Notes under the pieces: model-generated
Database searches by the model: none
Told to the model about the DNA's origin: nothing
What the model saw: only the letters and a program-made list of their open reading frames with translations
In this document: positions 1-11,100 of the stretch, piece by piece
Numbering within the stretch: the stretch's first letter is position 1
Layout of the letters: each line of letters starts with the position of its first letter
Assembly (NCBI GenBank): GCA_013180625.2
Contig: SNVD02009519.1
Location: 3,562,501-3,626,500, forward strand
Direction: 5' to 3'
Origin: Boswellia sacra
Lineage: Eukaryota > Streptophyta > Magnoliopsida > Sapindales > Burseraceae
DNA length: 64,000 nucleotides
Position numbers and translations under genes: made by a program

Positions 1-1543
1 AAGTATCTGAAATGGTTCTCCTCATCAGTTTCTAACGACGTTTTGGTCCCCGGGTTTGCTTTCTCAATCATGTACATGTACTGAGGGAGTAGTGTGAATG
101 ATTCATCATGAGATCCGTGAAGTTCTTGCAAAGCTATCTCCTTTGCCCTCCATGCCTTGTTGTACGTGATATTAACACCCAATGACTCCTGAACATCGGA
201 CATAATATCCTTTGGACGATATATTCTCGATGTCTCAACGAATTTGCTCTTAATATGTTTGCGAATGACATGTGCAGTTACCTGTTTGTGAACTGGGTGA
301 AGTCCGGCTCCGGAGCACGTGTGGTGGTTCTTATACTTTTTCACTTGGAAGAAATGTGAATTGGCCACCTTTATGGCACGTAAACGCCGTTTACAAGATT
401 CAGCACGACATACAACCTCAAACCTTGTGGCGTTGGAGTTCCTCACATTGAATTGAAAGTTTCGTCTTAATGCTAACATCGCTAACTTCTCTCGAAACTC
501 CGTTTTGCTGTTAAACATCTGCCCACCCCCAACCTCAATCTTGTCAACTACAAACGATGAGACATCATCGCCAACTGTGGAGGGTGGATGCACAATAGGC
601 GGCATCCACCTGAATGTGTTAGCCTGAGAGCTGTCATTATTCGACATCGGATCTTCCTGATGTCCATATATTGGACGAGTAGGTGTGGAGTGAATTGGAG
701 GAGGCACGGTAGGTGTGGAGTGAATTGGAGGAGGCACGGTAGGTACGGAGTCAATTGGAGAAGGCACGGTAAACGGCTCATCCTGGTTCACATCATTCAA
801 GATCTCCCGTTCTCCCTTATTATCGAAATATGGACCGGCTACATTGTGCCCATCAACAACAAAATCATCCAATCCCTCAACATCATTCTCAATATGAACC
901 GTGCAATCATTATTGTCATCGTCAACATGCACACTAACATCATCAGTATCTTCATAATATTCATTGCCACCATTGTCATCATTAACATCATCAATATTAC
1001 CTGGACTCTCAAACTCTCTAATGCTGTCAAGATGACGTACCAATCTCGATGGTATCGATGGAGGTACTCCTTCTTCATTTTCAAATAACACCCCTACCCC
1101 AAATGACTCATGCCCTGCATGCCCAAACACTGCTCAAACTCAATGCCAACATCGTCATTCAATTCTGGTTGTCCACAAACAGGAGTAGACTCACTTAATT
1201 GGTTGCTCCTACTTGCTGAACGAAACAAAGAGGGATGAGAAGATCTTTCTCGACTACGTATTGCATCGGATCCTGACCCTGATCTCTGTCTTTGCTTCTC
1301 CCTATCTTCAACTTTAACAACTAATGGTGTATATGATTGTTGGTCCTCCAAACAATGTTGTATGAAAAAACAAACATCGTCGTCAGTCTCAATATGAATC
1401 GGCATTGGAAGAACATCCTTACAAGCAAATTGAACCTCTAAACTCATTCTTTTCTTACGAAGATCCCAACCCATTTTAGTACTAATACAGTCAACCAACT
1501 CGTTATAAGTAGCACACCTACGAATTATCAATGGCTTCGCCAT
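1..1543 (-). pseudogene. MuDR-type transposase, N-terminal half, one frameshift, partial
   Basis: The ATG at 1543 opens a protein starting MAKPLIIRRCATYNELVDCI. The reading frame stops at 1094-1096, inside a run of T and G (ttt gggg). Coding clearly continues in the next frame from about 1098 to the window start: an acidic Asp/Asn-rich linker, a Pro-rich triple repeat (681-770), then the MuDR DNA-binding region with the pattern FNSKTEFREKLAMLALRRNF and a Cys/His zinc-binding stretch around VVCRAESCKRR and NHHTCSG. A one-base loss in the homopolymer explains the break; a sequencing error there is the alternative. The catalytic DDE domain would lie beyond the window. The role would be cut-and-paste transposition of the element. 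An upstream in-frame TTG at 1558 is not taken as the start. Confidence 0.75.
681..770 (+). repeat. 30-bp tandem repeat, three copies, inside MULE coding region
   Basis: Three consecutive 30-bp units start at 681, 711 and 741, each beginning aggt(g/a)(t/c)ggagt. The first two are identical and the third has a few changes. On the minus strand each unit adds ten residues of the type VPPPIHSTPT, so the array stays in frame with the transposase linker. Confidence 0.9.
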
Positions 1544-1727
1544 CTCACCGGCATACAAATAACTACCGTTCTCTTACACAGTCCAAGAACTATTGTATAC
1601 AATGAGTATGCGTAAAGTTTTCATTTCCTGCATGATTGAGACATATCATATCATATAAGATCCGTGGATAAAAAATAATTACGAAATAGCTTGCAAAAGT
1701 CGAAAAAACGAGTGTTCTGCCAAAATG

Positions 1728-2160
1728 CTCGACGACGCTCGACAAACGCACTCGACACTCGACATATGTGACACGACACTCGAACTCGACTATCTTTTGC
1801 ATCCGACACTCGTCAAGTTGTACACTCGACCCGCTTACTCGAAAGCTCGACAAAATAGTCTCGACGACTCTCGAAACACTCGACATGCATGGTTCGAGAC
1901 ATCTACAGGTCGGTTTCCCCGCGTCCGACACTCGACTCTCGACACGTGACACACGAACTTTCGTCGACGTCGTCAATCCGCAAGACCCTCGACGACACTC
2001 GAACCCACGACACTCGAACCTAGAATCGACGCAATGCCTAGACACTCGACACCACCATCTGAATTGTCGAGATTCGGTCCGATAGAACTTCTCGACACTC
2101 GACGAGACTTGACGATACTCGAAGACACTCGAAGACACTCGTCTTCTTCAACCTTCGACT
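1728..2160 (+). repeat. TCGA-dense low-complexity block in MULE 5' region
   Basis: The block is built from irregular variants of ctcgacactcgac. By hand count TCGA occurs about 27 times in roughly 430 bp, against fewer than two expected by chance. Spacing is irregular, so it is neither a simple microsatellite nor a CRISPR-like array. It lies between the transposase start and the presumed element end. Open frames across it on both strands come from the low complexity and are not genes. A similar block lies at 24515-24945 in an LTR. Confidence 0.85.
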
Positions 2161-2649
2161 GCAAAAACACATTTTTGCACACCGACAACCAATTTCCAGC
2201 ATTTTTTCACACAGACGGCACTATCTCTACCCTTAGTTCACATACATAACCCATTTTTAAGCTATATAATGCGGTTGTCAGTTACGAAAGCGATCAATAA
2301 CGAAAATACTACACATACATTAAATTTTTATGCCATTTACAGAGAGATTAAGGAAAGTTGTTCTTACGCGTTTTGCTTACTGTTTCAGATATTGAGATTG
2401 TTTCGGGACAATGAAGTGAAGTGATTCGAGCTGTTACTGGTTTCTTTGTTCTTTGTTTTACTTTACTGTCTTTCTTCAAATTCGTCCGAAGGGATATGAA
2501 ATAACAAACGTTTTGAGAATTTATTATAGTACAAGGGTATTTTTGTCTTTTAGACACAAAAGTGTCTATGGGATGAAAAAATTTCAGAACGTGTCCATTT
2601 TTTAAACAGGCCCCCTAAATTTGTCTATTTTCTCAATTTTCGCAAAATA

Positions 2650-2699
<50 letters not shown>

Positions 2700-3979
2700 A
2701 TATATCCTGTATATGTCACATCGCACGCCTCATTTAATTTTTAATTTTTTTAAATACTGAACATATTTGTATATATCATTTGTTGATATTTTGTGTATTA
2801 TTATCTTATTATAAAATTAAAATATGTGATACAATGATGATAAAATTTTGTCCGTCCTGTCATTTGCCATATAAATTTTATTAGCATTGATATACATTTC
2901 AAGGTTTTATCATTAAATTAAATTTATTATATTATTTATTACATTATCACATATTATTTGATAATTACCAATTAATTAATTAATTATATGTTATTTGATA
3001 CACAAAATTGAAGATATCTTTTAAAAAATTTACCATTATTCCAAATTCTATTGTTCAATTTTATACGTCTAGTATTATTTATATTGCTTAAAATTTTGTT
3101 AAATTAATTCAAATAATATCATTGGCAAAGAATACGATATCTATTCTCCAATTTAGTTTAATAACATCACAGAAGTTGTAGTATGGTCAAATATTACGAA
3201 TAATCCATGGAAAAGGTGGCAGGGCATCAAACGTTTTTCATTTCAATAATTGTTAATCCTAATTTTCCTATATTTTAATTGCACAAAGAATATAAAAATA
3301 CGAAACCTGCACCTATTTTCGACGGTAAGCCCATTTTAAATAAGCAAAAGTATCAATTTTAAGATTTAAATTTCAAATGAAAGTGGGTTGGGAGAGAGAT
3401 TAAGGTAAAGGTAACAGTAACAAAAAAATGAACGATTGGAATTTTTAATGAAGAGGGAGAAAACCAAGAAAGAAAATTGAGGGTAAAACACAGGTATCCG
3501 GGTTGGAATTGGAGTATGATCAATTTTATCAACTTTTTTTTATTTCAAATAATTTTTTTTTTAACCCCATATGAATTATTAACTCAATTTCCATATCTTA
3601 ATTATATAAAAACCAATATACAACAAATAAAATTAAAGATCTTCGGCAAATGATTGGGTAAGTAAAGCCAAGCAGTGAGATCATGCCAATTAGAGGAGCA
3701 GCAAAGTATGGACAGGGGGTAACAATTGGCTTGAGGCATAAATATCATATATTATTTGCATTATAGTTTGAGCTTATAACAGTTTACAATTAAACTCGTC
3801 ATTTTATTACTTTCTAAAGGGATAGGATCATGGTGTAGTGATTTAGAAATTGCAACAATGATAATTAAATTAACCTCCAACGTCAAGTTTGATGATAGGG
3901 ACCAAAATGGGTAACATTAATTCCCTTGTTTTGGCAAGCTAATAGTTCTGTTGAAACTAGACCCAAGTGGATGGATCCC
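2650..3979. other. AT-rich intergenic stretch with (AT)n tract
   Basis: An (AT)n run occupies 2655-2697 at the right edge of the MULE. The rest is AT-rich DNA with no coding pattern I can support. The last few hundred bases before 3980 would include the 3' UTR of the LOB-domain gene. Confidence 0.6.
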
Positions 3980-4488
3980 CTAAGGTTGACGAGGTGGTTG
4001 CGCATGCGAATTGACGAGAACTGCGAGTTCAGCTTGGGCCTTAGCTAGCTGGGCCTCTGCATTGTGGATTTTTTGATGAAGTAGGTAAATAATTCCAACA
4101 CAACCGTAAACTGGGTCTTCAATTCTCTGTTGTGCCTCAAAACTCAAGGCATCTGCTGCTTCCCCTCGTAGTTGCTCTGGGAGTTGCTGATTGAATATAT
4201 GATTCATATATTATGATCAAATTAAACAAAAGTCACACCAATAAACTAATTAACAAAGATTTATAAAGCTAAAGTAAAGTAATAATAGAAGTTAATTTGA
4301 TCACAAATATAGTATTTGTTCATTACCTGCAGCATCTTTGTGACATTGCTGGCACCATAGATTTTGTGAACGCAAGCAAATCTTTGAGGGTCATTAGCAG
4401 GGAAATGAGGAGAGAAAATGCAATCTGAAGGGCATCTTCTTCGCAAATACTTGCAAGCTGCACAGCGACCACCACTGCTACTAGACAT
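3980..4488 (-). CDS. LOB domain-containing protein, LBD24-like (2 exons)
   Basis: A plant-specific nuclear transcription factor of the LATERAL ORGAN BOUNDARIES family. Exon 1 is 4488-4327 (donor gtaatg) and exon 2 is 4186-3980 (acceptor tcag); the intron is phase 0 and the protein is 122 aa. Visible motifs are the zinc-finger-like C block CX2CX6CX3C (C9, C12, C19, C23), the GAS block with HKIYGASNVTKMLQ (residues 41-54), DPVYGCVG, and an amphipathic Ile/Leu segment ending AQLAKAQAEL in place of a strict class I zipper. The conserved intron directly after KMLQ and the very short C-terminal tail match the small LBD23/LBD24 type. The ATG at 4488 gives MSSSSGGRCAACKYL; an upstream in-frame extension to 4539 lacks family similarity. 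Its specific developmental role cannot be read from the sequence. Confidence 0.9.
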
Positions 4489-6524
4489 GATTGCAACAAA
4501 ATATAATCCAAATCTTAAAAAGTATTCACAAAGATCCACTCAATATTTGTGATGATCTTTTTTCTTTTTCTTTTGAGAACAAATTTAGAGGAAGATTTTG
4601 TAGTTTCTTTGTTATTAAAAGATTCATATTATTAGGTGAAAGTATTTGAAGTGAGCTAGCTAGGTGATCTTCAAGAGACTTTCCAACGGCTAGTTTTTAC
4701 TTTCAAAAAAATTCAGGATTTGGAATGGAAAGTTTGGGAGGATGGACAGTGATTCCTATTTTGTCGAAACTTTGAAGAAATGAAAGTTGGCAATTTGGGA
4801 AGACTCCAACAGTAGCTTATTTAAAAAAAAAAAAAAAGATTAAAATTTATTTGGGTTTAGCTGCCTTTATATAATTGGCTTTTGGTTCAACATATTAAAT
4901 TTATATCATATAAATTTGAAAAAAGAAATACATAATTATACAATTAATAAACCCTTATTATTGTTATTATTTTTATATATAGCTTATAAAAAAGTTTATA
5001 TATGTTATGGAGATAATTTAGGAGACAATATATGGTTTAGATTTGGTCGTCAAATAACTAAGCTAAAACAAATCAATGTCAGACAGAGGAAAAATAAAGC
5101 TTTAATAAGGATGGAATTTTTTTTTTCTCGGTCTGATTTTAGACCAGGTGAACCTATAATATACTTTCACTCAGATCCAAACTAACTCAGATTACGGTTT
5201 TATAATATAAAAATTATTAAAAATATTATTTTGGCCCTCAAACTTGACGACATTTAAATCCCAATGAGAAGATCTAGGATTAGAAAAAGTAAACTCATAA
5301 TAGGAATCGATCGAATTTATAGTTTTAATGACTAAGTGGACTTGGACAAAGTCGGCTGGATCATTGCCATCTCCAAACATAGCCAGTCTCTATAATTATT
5401 GCATGGATACATAGCAATTACATGTGTCTTGATTACATATATAAACTAAAAATAATTTCCTATATATATAAATTTCTTATTAAATTTTAAAAAATTTCGG
5501 ACGAAGAAGCTGTTTTATAAATTTAAAAATGAAGGATAAAATTTTACTTTTGTTGGTTTAGAACAAAATACTAGTTATATCTTTTAGGATAGTTTAAGGG
5601 GAAGCTTAACGAGAAAAAAAGATAAAAAAAACTAGCTTTTGTGTGAGATTTTAAAGAATTAAATAAAAAGGGCAAGCTTTGTTTCAAAGAAAGTGACAGA
5701 TGAAGAGTCGATTATAAAGCATTTAACAATTAACAAACTGAATTGCATGTTGTCATCGGTAAACAGGAGAAGATAATGTTTTATTATAAATGTAAAAGAA
5801 TGAACTATATATATATATATATATACACACAGAAAATTACTCTTGTTGTTTAGGGTAGTTTAAGGGGAAGCTTTTACAATGAGAAAAGATAAATGAAAGT
5901 AGTTTTTTTTTTTAAAAAAAATTAAGAACTAAATGGAAAGGGCAAGTAGTGGTCAAAGGAAAGTAAAACACTACACACCACGAAAATTGATCACAACAGC
6001 AGCTAGCAAGCTAGTATATACCAATTAGATAAAATTGAACGAAACACACCATTCACTGAAGCTTGTCACTAATTAAGACGTTATTTTTGAAAAATAAAAC
6101 GATAAAGACAGATATTAAACAGCAAGTATTCGAAGTTTCCAATTTAATTCAGTAGCAAATGCAACATAAACTACCACAAACGGAAGTTCAGCAACAACAA
6201 AACGATCGAACTAGGCAATTACAAGGGCTGTTTAACAACCTAGATACATATATATAAGAAGGATCAATGACTCTATTTTTTATATAAACGATTGTACTCA
6301 TCATTTATAAATATTGTATCAATATACTGTCAAAAGTATTTTGATCTAATGTTCACAAATGATGTCACATATAATTTATGTAAAAATGTGCTGTAAATGA
6401 TCCATTCCTATATATAAATGTGACCACATAACTTATTATAAACTGAAATTCAAAATAAACTAAGATACAAGATTCTCCATGAGCGGATTGAGAGCAGGAG
6501 AGGAGAGGCTTGTGCTTCTCTAGC
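4489..6524. other. Intergenic region between LBD and response-regulator genes
   Basis: This holds the upstream region of the LBD gene and the 3' flank of the response regulator. A diverged direct repeat pair is visible: 5586-5705 and about 5852-5970 share agtttaaggggaagctt, a purine-rich middle and gggcaag near the end, offset by about 266 bp. An (AT)n tract at about 5806-5824 lies between them. No coding sequence is supported. Confidence 0.6.
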
Positions 6525-9500
6525 TCAGAATGGGCGATCACCACCAAACAGAGAGTCCAGGAATTCATCATGCCAATCCTGCAGTGGAAACCAAAACAAG
6601 ATTTTTAAGACAAGTGTGCAAAAAGTCCATGAAATTTGATTCATAATGAAGCCATTAATTTGAAGGTTAATGGTAGGCATGCCTGATTTCCTGAAGCAAA
6701 ATTGTCTGCAGCATTCAGGTTATTGAGCTCGGAGTTTGTGTGAGCATCATCACCTTCTTGCTACATAAATTATGAAAAAATATTGGTTTAGGATTTAAAC
6801 CAAAGGCATTATACGGCAATTATAATAATCCATGAAACAATTAGAGACTGATCATATTATGTGATCAATAAAATAATTAATTACCTGATCACCAGGTTTT
6901 GGATCAAAGCTTGGAAAGTAGTCATTGAAGGGATTAATTGTGTCATTTTCCATCTCTCCGTCCACAGCAGCTTCTTCAATATTCTGAAGCTGCATCGAGC
7001 CAAGAATCAATTTGATTAGGAGTGACATATATATCACACAATTAATATCGATTCTGGAAACCGAAATAACTAGAGTATGTTCATAAATTTATAATATCAA
7101 AACCAAGCGTGAAATGGAAAAGTTAAAGAACTGGAACATGCCTGTTCAAGAGATGGTTGATCAGCAATCCAAGGATCATTTTCTTCAACAGTGCCACTAG
7201 CAAATAGGTTCAGGGACAGATTACTCGGAGAACTCACTTCAGCATGATATGAGCTACTTGGAAGATTGGGATTCATGAGGTCACCTTCGCCAGCATGTTC
7301 CTATAATTAAATATCAAAACCACTAATCAATAAGCAAAAAAAGATTAATGCTTTTTAACTATGCAAAGAAAGGAACCATGTAGTTGCCACTTAAATATTT
7401 TAGACTTGTGAAAGGAGAGCATATAAGATTAGATTTACCTCATAGGGGAATTGATAGTTGGCTGGCCCAAACAGATAGCCAGAAATGTCACCTTCCCCGA
7501 ATGGATTTGGATAAGCCGAGTTACCAATAAAATTATTCATAAGATCGAAATCAGCGAAGTCAGTTTGTCGGCCATATTGTTGCTGTGGCTGTGGTGGTGG
7601 CTGCACTGAAGTATTTCCTTGTTCATTAACACTACCAAATGCTGGTGCGTGTCGGTAGTAATCTGCATGACAAAACCCTGAAGAAGAAGACTCTCCTAGA
7701 GCCCAATAACCAAATGCCGGAACTCCCATTGCTCCAACACTACCCATAATATTGTTATTCTCAGCATAGTTTGCACAAGGGTTGTTGAAAGTTTCCATGT
7801 TCTCATTGCCCGAAGTACTGTAACTAGGTTTCCAACTTCCCAATATTGGAGCTCCGTGATTATTATAGAGACCGAACCAGCTTGCTTGAGACTGCTGTTG
7901 GTGAATCTGCATTGGATTGCTGCCACTCACAGGACCACGTGACATACCTCCACTCAACAACAGATTTGTGTCAATGTAATTGTTTGATCCCACGCCAAAA
8001 GCAGTGGTGCTATTTGCTTGATAAAGAGGCTTTGTGTAGCTGGAGAATGGTTGAGGAAGACTAGCTTGATTGCTCAATAATCCCAGTGGAGACACATTGT
8101 TGCTGCTTGAAGCTCCGTGCCTTGCACCAAAGTTGCCAAGATTAAGAGAAGACATATAATTGTTTCCATATGTTGGTTGAGTTGTACTTCCAATTTGCTT
8201 CTTTTCCTTGTTTTCAGAATTCTTTAAAAGCAAAGAGGATTGCCCTGAGCCGTAGTTGGATCTCAAGTTCCTAGAAGAGAACTTCTTCGTTGCGGCACTA
8301 GCCCCTTTCTCTGCAACCTTCCTTAGGAAGATCCGGTACTTCTGCGGAGCGCAGACACATGCATATATACTACCATTAATAGGCATTGACGTCATTAAAA
8401 GTGATAAACATTTAATAAGTTATAATTAATCTTTGACTCTTGGTCATTTTTTAAAGAGAATTTTCTTATCTATTTTAATTTAACATGATGCTAATCCAAG
8501 TTTAATTAGTCTACCCTAATTTAATTACTGGAGGCCCGACCTTTTATACTATTGTAAGTAAAATCATCAATGGGCAAATTCCTATTTGTACCCACAGCCA
8601 TAAACATTTCCAATAAAGTATTCTGAAAAAGGATCTCAAAAAGTAATAGGAAGCATATACCTATAGAAAACAAAATGCACTTGTTTATCTCTCCTTTGTA
8701 TTATTAGAGTTAATTTATAGCTATATAAAATCAATCACCCTCAAAGTTGATTTACATAAATAATCTTAAGAAGTATAAAAAAAAAAAAAAAAACTGTTTA
8801 ATCAGAGAATTTCATTAAGTATTCTCTAGTTAAGTATAGTTTTTTTTTTTTTTTTAAAAAAAAAGTTAACTAGCTAGCGCATTGATTACCTGCAAATGGC
8901 TAGCGACATTCTCTCTAGTTAAGCCAGGCACATTCATGCACTCGAGGATTTTCTTGGGGACAGCCTCTGCATGAAATTCAAAATTAATTAAATAGAACAA
9001 GAAGGGACAAACATTAATGCAAGTATTGTATTATACACACCATCATAAGTTGAACTTGAAGCGATAAACGTGTATAACAGTTAAGAGTAAAAAGCAAATA
9101 ATGACATTATATATAGTTAACTACAACTTACTTTCAAGGGTAATATGTTTAATGGCTTGCAAAAAGCGATTGTGAAGCGAATTTGTCCAAACGACCTTGG
9201 CCTTCTTTGGAGCAACATTGGAGTTGTCTCCTTGCAGGTACTCCTTGCTCTTTTTGGAGTACCTTCTTTTGCAATATTTCTTCTTGCTGCCACGATTGTC
9301 TTCGTTCACAGACGCTGCAGATGCAATATCGCCACCATAATAAGATGTATTCTTACGAGATGACGATGACGATGACGACCTTCCCAATTGAAAGCTTCCT
9401 ACTCTCTCGATCAAGATAGATTGTCCTTTCTTATACTGAACTGCATGTTGCCACACATTTTTCAGGTCATTTTGGCTGACTGGCTTTATTATATAAAATA

Positions 9501-9928
9501 CAGCTCCGCTCTGTAAGCATTTGAGTATCATTTTTTCTCGATCATCTGAGGACATTACTGCAATTCAAAGACGAACAAATTAGTTCAATTAAGGGAAAGA
9601 AATTGATATATGTTTATGTTAATCAAACAGAATCGTTAATTATACGAAGGATATATATAGTCCGATATATATATGTTACAATGTAGATGTCCTCGACCTA
9701 GACCTAGTGAGAGTAAATAAAATAAAATAATAACTTTGAATACAATAGATGAAACGTACTAATGACAGGCAATTTGAATTCTGCATTAATTTGTTGCTGC
9801 AGTTCCAGCCCGCTCATCTGAGGCATATGGAGGTCAGTGACAACGAGGTCAATCTCTTCCTTCTGTGTCCTCACAGTAGCTAAGGCGTCCACTGGGGATT
9901 TCACAGTCACAACTGGAATTCAAAGAAG

Positions 9929-9968
<40 letters not shown>

Positions 9969-11100
9969 TATTTGAAAAATGATTATTCAGTATCAAGGAT
10001 TAGTAAATTGATGTTCGACATGCATGCACATTAACGAAACTATCTCATCACATGTTGTAAAAAATGTTTCAACTTCTATAAGTAATAATAAAAGTTAAGA
10101 TCATAAGAAGACAATTTCACCCATTAAGAATAAAATAAAAATGGCATAAAACAAAAAAAAAATCGATAATTTTATTATTGAGAAAAATGGAGAAAATTTA
10201 AGTTACAGTTTTATATGTAATGATAACTAAAATACATTGCCTTATAAAGGAATCTGAACCATGCAAGCAAAGCCACCTTGTTATGTCGCTAATAACCATA
10301 TAAAGAAGAACAAACATTGAATTACAACAAGACGTGGTTATTGCAGATGGAAAATTTGTAATTTGATCTACGCAACAATATTGCAGCAGGAAAAAAGAAT
10401 CAGTTCTATAAATCTAAGTAATATGAATTTGCGAACTTGAAGTACCCCTCAGATTCAGTTATAGAGTAAAGGAAATGATTGAAAATGGAACATATATATA
10501 TATCCTTTACAAAATTCATGCATGCAAAACCTTAATTATGTAGAAAGAAACAAACGAAGCTACGATTTTCAATCATGTATTAAATCTGCTTGAAAGGTAA
10601 GCACTAGAGGAGAAGAGAAGGAGACAAAGAAAAGAAAATAAGTCATTAGAAGAGAAGAAAAAACAGAAATAACCATTGTTTCAAACGATATTAGACGTAG
10701 TGAGGAAAGGATGAGAAGCGTGAGTATCGAATAGAAAGACAAATGAAATTAACCAAGAATACAAAATGAACTTGCTCTTTATTCTATTAGTTAAATTAAT
10801 TAAAGTTGGCTGAAAATGAGAGAAAGCTTCTGCAAATATAATTCACATGCATGTGCAAATTTTAATTTTATCAAATCATCACCAATACATACATGCATGA
10901 TGATGATTTGTAAACGTGAAGCTAACTAAAACAAGCATATGGGATTTCCGTCAAGTACCCTCATATTGCCATGCTCTAAGCATAGTTGAGACAACAACCA
11001 GAGATGTAGGATCATCATCCACAACCAAGATTTTACACCTCTCAACAGAGGATTTGGTCTTGGAAGATCGACCCTGCATTGTAGCACTCAGAAAACCCAT
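6525..11100 (-). CDS. Type-B two-component response regulator (ARR-B-like), 9 exons
   Basis: A nuclear transcription factor at the output of a His-Asp phosphorelay, in plants usually cytokinin signalling. Exons: 11100-10959, 9912-9760, 9557-9132, 8966-8890, 8341-7439, 7300-7142, 6989-6885, 6760-6683, 6578-6525; 2097 nt, 698 aa. The receiver domain (about residues 22-145) has the acidic triad DDD (28-30), the phospho-acceptor D74 in [12 protein letters not shown] and K123 in IIKP. A basic Ser/Lys-rich linker leads to a GARP/Myb-like B motif (about 214-275) with [18 protein letters not shown] and VASHLQKYR. The long C-terminal part is rich in Asn, Gln, Ser and Gly, as in activation regions. The B motif departs from the usual ARR1/ARR2 type ([18 protein letters not shown]), so this is a divergent subgroup member. 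Introns after exons 6 and 8 need GC donors. The start at 11100 (MGFLSAT) could instead be 11079 (MQGRSS). Confidence 0.88.
9943..9970 (+). repeat. A-run followed by (AT)n in response-regulator intron 1
   Basis: A poly-A run followed by an (AT)n tract lies just upstream (plus strand) of exon 2, within the first intron. That intron runs from 10958 to 9913 and shows no coding pattern. Confidence 0.8.

Larger units (their letters stand above)
1..2650 (-). mobile_element. Mutator-like element (MULE), 5' part, cut by window edge
   Basis: The element reads on the minus strand and runs off the left edge. It holds a MuDR-type transposase beginning at 1543. Upstream of that lie a TCGA-rich block (1728-2160) and a stretch at about 2545-2650 that looks like the outer end of a MULE, with short runs such as gacaaattt and gggggcctgttt as seen in plant MULE termini. 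The far inverted repeat and the target duplication fall outside the window, so the right boundary is an estimate. The protein evidence is strong; the boundary is inferred. Confidence 0.7.

Noticed and set aside
588..1088. Plus-strand open frame opposite the MULE transposase
   Set aside because: It is the complement of a well-supported minus-strand coding region, with isoleucine-rich artefact composition.
1728..2160. CRISPR-like array
   Set aside because: Motifs are irregular and very short, without constant-length spacers, and the genome is a plant nuclear one.
1725..2249. Several overlapping open frames on both strands
   Set aside because: They arise from the TCGA-rich repeat and have only low-complexity His/Asp/Thr/Arg content.
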